Assembly (NCBI GenBank): GCA_018895795.1
Contig: JAHINZ010000254.1
Span: forward strand, 1-9,325
Reading direction: 5' to 3'
From: Alphaproteobacteria bacterium
Lineage (GTDB): Bacteria > Pseudomonadota > Alphaproteobacteria > Caulobacterales > Caulobacteraceae
DNA length: 9,325 nt
Shown here: positions 6,623 to 9,325 of the stretch, piece after piece
Numbering within the stretch: position 1 is the stretch's first letter
Layout: every line of letters starts with the position of its first letter
Translations under genes and position numbers: made by a program
The notes under the pieces: generated by a model
Database searches by the model: none
Told to the model about the DNA's origin: nothing
Seen by the model: the letters and a program-made list of their open reading frames with translations, nothing else

Positions 6623-6656
6623 ACGCGAGAGCGGGCATAAAAGCCCGCTCTCGCGT
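6623..6656 (-). terminator. Perfect 14-bp stem hairpin between the M14 peptidase and MAPEG genes
   Basis: The arm ACGCGAGAGCGGGC (6623-6636) is fully complementary to 6643-6656, with a six-base loop. It lies 20 bp past the peptidase stop and 30 bp before the MAPEG start. The position suits a terminator for the peptidase transcript, but no U-tract follows on the minus strand, so stabilising the 3' end or partial read-through is also possible. Confidence 0.65.
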
Positions 6657-6676
6657 CCGCATGCAAGCGATCTGGT

Positions 6677-8509
6677 CTAGCTCGCGGATTCGCGGGCGAT
6701 CGGATACAGCAGGTAATGGTCGTCATAGAAGGGCGTGCGGCGATAGAACCATGAGAGGCGCGCCTCCGGATTGGCGGCGAACTTCGGGTCGGCGGCCAGC
6801 TTGGCCTCGAATTCGGCCTTCAGCTTCGGGTCGGCCGCCATCATCGTTTCGGCCAGCGGCGCGATGGCGTAGCCCTCGATATATTCGACCCGGCTGAGCA
6901 CCTCGGGAACCATGCCCCAGGCGAAAAAGCTCTCGCTGGATTGCGGCTCTAGCAACAGCACGGCCAGGTCGCCCAGCGGCTGGTCGGTGGGCACCCGCAC
7001 CGAGCCGGCCGGGAAGGTCCAGTCGCGGGTTTCAGGGGTCACCTTATCGATGCTGATCTGGACGTGGCCTTCATTGGCGCGCGTCGCGATCTTGGGCTCG
7101 TCCAGACGCAGCATCTGCACCGACACCGTCTTGGGCGCGCTCAGCATTTCCATCTGCACGCCGTGCAGCTTCAGGCGCTCGATCAGGTCTGACCGGTAGC
7201 GGGGGACCCAATAGGCGGCGGGGCGCGTGAGGATCAGGCTGGGGTGCGACCCATAGAAGGGCAGGGTCCAGGGCTTGGGATCGGGCTGGCCCAGCCAGCG
7301 GATCTCCGCCCGACCCGAGGCGGGGCTGTCATAGGTCTCGTACAGGATGCCCTTGAAGGCGCGGGTCGTGGTCGGCTTGTCGTCGGCGACGAAGTTGGTC
7401 GGAATCTCCGTGGGCCGCAGGGCGCGGTCGGCAATGATGGCCTGGCGCAGATCGCCGCCCTTTTCGGCCAGCAGCTTCAGGGCCGTCTCGATGAACACAT
7501 AGGTCCCCAGCACCCGCTGGGCGTGGGGCTTGAGGCTGTGGTTCTCGATCAGGATGGTCGGCACATGGGCCGCCGAGCCCCAGCCGTTGGAATAGCGCTC
7601 GCCCAGGCCGCCGTCGCTCAGGCCGGCCTTGGGGTTCTGCTCGTCGACGCCGAACACCAGCTCGCCGGGGATGTGGCCCTCGGCCTCCAGGCTGTGGTTC
7701 ATGGCCGGCTTGAAGGTGTTGTCCAGCCACTTGGCGATGGCCGGTGAGCGCGACCAGACGCCGTCCTCGCCGTTGTAGCCGTAGGTGACGTCGTACTGGT
7801 AATCCATGCCGTCGGTGACGTGGACATCGACATACAGATCGGCGTGATACTTGGCCTGCAGGCGCTTGAGGGCCTGCATCTCCGGCTGGTCCAGCTTGAG
7901 GAAATCGCGGTTGAGGTTCTGGTTGGTCGCGGTGTTGCGCCAGCCCTGGATGCGCGGTCCGCGCTGGTTGGGGCGGCTATAGGCGCCGGCCCGCTCATGG
8001 CCGTCGACCGACAGGATCGGAATCAGCACCAGATTGACCTTGTCGAGCAGCCCCGCCTTGCCGTTGAAAGCGATGTCGCGCAGCAGCATCATGCCCGCGT
8101 CCTTGCCGTCGATCTCGCCGGGGTGGATGCCCGCCTGAACCAGCAGCAGCGGTTTTTTGGGATCCAGCGTCGCGCCGTCCTTGGAGGCGATCACCGCATA
8201 GATCTCACGGCCTTGCGGCGAGACGCCGAACGGTTCGATGCGGATCAGCGGCGAGGCGGCGTCCAGCTTGTCGAACCATTGGCGTGTGTCGACATAGTTG
8301 GGGCTGAAATCGTGATCCGGATCGGCCTCGAACGCCGTCACCCAGGGATCTGCCCTGTCGCGCAGCAGCGCCTGGCTGGCGCCCTGCCACTGCGGCGCGG
8401 GCGGCAGGAAGGCCTGGTCCCAGGGGGCTTTGGAGGTCGGAGGGGTCTGGGACATGGCGAGACTCGGCGACAGGGCGGCGAGGGCCGCGAGAAAAAGAAG
8501 GCTCCGCAT
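6677..8509 (-). CDS. Exported M14-family zinc carboxypeptidase
   Basis: A 610-residue metallopeptidase sent to the periplasm or outside. The start at 8509 gives a clean signal peptide (MRSLLFLAALAALSPSLA, cut after about residue 18); a TTG at 8545 would only bury it behind a polar extension. The M14 domain shows zinc ligands His129 and Glu132 in GIHPGE, Asn200-Arg201 in NLNRDF for substrate carboxylate binding, the third ligand His230 in VDVHVTDG, and catalytic Glu322 in TILIENHSLK. About 250 residues follow the catalytic Glu, a C-terminal region I do not recognise beyond its being usual in these large bacterial members. It probably trims C-terminal residues from peptides; the substrate is unknown. 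It begins 46 bp after the mazF stop on the same strand and ends before a strong hairpin. Confidence 0.9.
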   Translation of the reverse strand: MRSLLFLAALAALSPSLAMSQTPPTSKAPWDQAFLPPAPQWQGASQALLRDRADPWVTAFEADPDHDFSPNYVDTRQWFDKLDAASPLIRIEPFGVSPQGREIYAVIASKDGATLDPKKPLLLVQAGIHPGEIDGKDAGMMLLRDIAFNGKAGLLDKVNLVLIPILSVDGHERAGAYSRPNQRGPRIQGWRNTATNQNLNRDFLKLDQPEMQALKRLQAKYHADLYVDVHVTDGMDYQYDVTYGYNGEDGVWSRSPAIAKWLDNTFKPAMNHSLEAEGHIPGELVFGVDEQNPKAGLSDGGLGERYSNGWGSAAHVPTILIENHSLKPHAQRVLGTYVFIETALKLLAEKGGDLRQAIIADRALRPTEIPTNFVADDKPTTTRAFKGILYETYDSPASGRAEIRWLGQPDPKPWTLPFYGSHPSLILTRPAAYWVPRYRSDLIERLKLHGVQMEMLSAPKTVSVQMLRLDEPKIATRANEGHVQISIDKVTPETRDWTFPAGSVRVPTDQPLGDLAVLLLEPQSSESFFAWGMVPEVLSRVEYIEGYAIAPLAETMMAADPKLKAEFEAKLAADPKFAANPEARLSWFYRRTPFYDDHYLLYPIARESAS

Positions 8510-8555
8510 GACTAAGGTCGTCGCGCGAATGGCGTCCGCCTGCAAGGGGGCGGCG

Positions 8556-8876
8556 TCATTCCGGCTCGAACATCAGGCGCAGCACGCTCAGGACCCCATT
8601 GAGGGCGTCATCGTCCAGCCGTCCCAGCCGTCTGATCAGGCGGCTGCGCGCCACGGCCCGGACCTGATCAGGGAGGACCCGCCCCGCCCGGCCCTGAAAC
8701 ACCATTTCGATGCGAAAGCGGGCCGCGGCGTCGCCCGAACTCATCGGCGCGATGATGACGATGTCGTGGTGGCTCAGCCGATCGGGTGAAACGATCACGC
8801 AGGGCCGCGTCTTGCGGATCTCGCTGCCTTCCGTGGGATCCAGACGGGTCAGCCAGACCTCGCCGCGCTTCACCAC
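8556..8876 (-). CDS. MazF/PemK-type endoribonuclease toxin
   Basis: A 106-residue toxin of the MazF/PemK family; members cut mRNA at short sequence motifs to arrest growth. The opening KRGEVWLTRLDPTEGSEI and KTRPCVIVSPD are classic, and DQVRAVARSRLIRRLG is the usual C-terminal core. Arg24 matches the catalytic arginine of E. coli MazF (Arg29). The partner threonine (Thr52 in E. coli) is replaced by Ser46 in APMSSG. The start is GTG at 8876, or a second GTG at 8873 that forms a GTGA overlap with the antitoxin stop. Either way the frames overlap, so the toxin is coupled to the antitoxin. It has no clear ribosome site of its own at normal spacing. Family certain, activity untested. Confidence 0.92.
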   Translation of the reverse strand: MVKRGEVWLTRLDPTEGSEIRKTRPCVIVSPDRLSHHDIVIIAPMSSGDAAARFRIEMVFQGRAGRVLPDQVRAVARSRLIRRLGRLDDDALNGVLSVLRLMFEPE

Positions 8877-9136
8877 TCCCAGTCCTTCTCTGCCTCGGTG
8901 TTAAGCGGGGCCTCGAGCCATTCGCGATCCTCTTCCGTCAGCCCTTGCGCGCCGAGTCGCTTGGAGTCTTCCTCCCAGCCCTCGCGAGGATCAGCCGCGA
9001 CCGGCGACAGGAAGACCCGGCCGTTCTCGGCCACGAAGTCGATGCGGTCGCCCAGCTTGGCGCCGAGCGTCTCGAGCACCGGCTTGGGCAGGATGACGCC
9101 CGCCGAATTCCCGATCTTGCGAATGGCCGAGGACAT
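8870..9136 (-). CDS. MazE/AbrB-type antitoxin
   Basis: An 88-residue antitoxin. The N-terminal half (about 4-48) is a SpoVT/AbrB swapped-hairpin DNA-binding domain: IRKIGNSAGVILPKPVLETL, then GDRIDFVAENGRVFLSPV. The C-terminal half is acidic and rich in Trp (GWEED, DREWLEAP, EKDWEW), the type of flexible tail that wraps around and blocks MazF-type toxins. It lies just before the toxin with overlapping frames. A GGAG six bases before the ATG is a good ribosome site and sits inside an 18-bp palindrome that is the likely operator for self-repression. High confidence in family and partnership. Confidence 0.92.
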   Translation of the reverse strand: MSSAIRKIGNSAGVILPKPVLETLGAKLGDRIDFVAENGRVFLSPVAADPREGWEEDSKRLGAQGLTEEDREWLEAPLNTEAEKDWEW

Positions 9137-9141
9137 GACGA

Positions 9142-9159
9142 ACTCCGTTCTAACGGAGT
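9142..9159 (-). promoter_or_regulatory. Palindromic operator overlapping the mazE ribosome site
   Basis: ACTCCGTT and AACGGAGT form a perfect 8-bp inverted repeat with a two-base centre, starting six bases before the mazE ATG. AbrB-type antitoxins bind such palindromes to repress their own operon. On the transcript strand TTATTA (9164-9159) touches the distal arm and could be the -10 element, with TGGAAG some 17 bases upstream as a poor -35 inside ubiD. The proximal arm contains the GGAG ribosome site. Confidence 0.6.
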
Positions 9160-9177
9160 AATAACATCATCAGGTCC

Positions 9178-9325
9178 TTACTTCCAGATCGGCTTGCCGT
9201 CCCCCGGCAGGCCCAGCCGGCCCCACATGTCGGAGACCTTGTCGATCACGCCCTGGTCCATGCGGATCTCCTGGCCCCATTCGCGATGGGTTTCGGGGGG
9301 CAGCTTGTCGGTGGCGTCCAGGCCA
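9178..9325 (-). CDS. ubiD: UbiD 3-polyprenyl-4-hydroxybenzoate decarboxylase, C-terminal end, cut by window edge
   Basis: Only the last 48 residues and the TAA stop are in the window. They read GLDATDKLPPETHREWG, then EIRMDQGVIDKVSDMWGRLGL and a short tail ending KPIWK. This matches the C-terminus of UbiD, the prenylated-FMN-dependent decarboxylase of ubiquinone synthesis, where a G(I/L)DAT(N/D)K motif followed by REWG and a DMW-type helix is typical. The gene runs in the same direction as mazE, with 41 bp between its stop and the mazE ATG; those bases hold the mazE operator. The active site lies outside the window, so activity cannot be judged. Confidence 0.82.
   Translation of the reverse strand, partial: GLDATDKLPPETHREWGQEIRMDQGVIDKVSDMWGRLGLPGDGKPIWK

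Overview
The window is GC-rich, tightly packed bacterial DNA that fits an alphaproteobacterium of the Caulobacteraceae (Caulobacter or Phenylobacterium type). The grounds are base composition, gene families such as DUF4170 and DUF374, a phosphatase matching what I recall of Caulobacter CtpA, and an intergenic cluster of GC-rich hairpins of a kind I associate with that family. Genus level is inference. I see no tRNA, rRNA, CRISPR array, prophage or insertion sequence. Almost everything is on the minus strand, so in transcription order the window reads right to left; the one plus-strand gene is the phosphatase.

Right end (8556-9325, minus): the last 48 codons of ubiD (ubiquinone synthesis), then a MazE/MazF-type toxin-antitoxin pair. 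The pair has overlapping reading frames and an 18-bp palindrome directly before mazE. Next comes a 610-residue exported M14 zinc carboxypeptidase (6677-8509). A perfect 14-bp-stem hairpin follows, then a small MAPEG-family membrane protein (6191-6592), then a second GC-rich hairpin.

Middle (3741-6103, minus): an operon-like run of pmbA/tldE (metalloprotease-like), a CysQ/inositol-monophosphatase-family phosphatase whose start overlaps the pmbA stop (ATGA), and a short DUF4170 protein.

Left half: the phosphatase gene (2941-3606, plus; HCX5R active site) converges on DUF4170. The two are separated by a 111-bp block of nested inverted repeats (3607-3717) that probably ends transcription from both sides. 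Divergent from the phosphatase is an MsbA-like lipid exporter (1032-2810, minus), translationally coupled by another ATGA overlap to a DUF374 lysophospholipid-acyltransferase-like protein (310-1035). At the far left is the N-terminal part of a cation diffusion facilitator with a very His-rich tail (1-256).

The coherent theme is outer-membrane lipid handling: exporter, acyltransferase-like enzyme and a CtpA-like phosphatase (in Caulobacter, CtpA is needed for normal lipid A). The pmbA-cysQ-DUF4170 run is one I recall lying near lipid A/Kdo genes in other alphaproteobacteria. The most notable non-coding signals are the composite hairpin block and the mazE palindrome, whose proximal arm also holds the mazE Shine-Dalgarno sequence.
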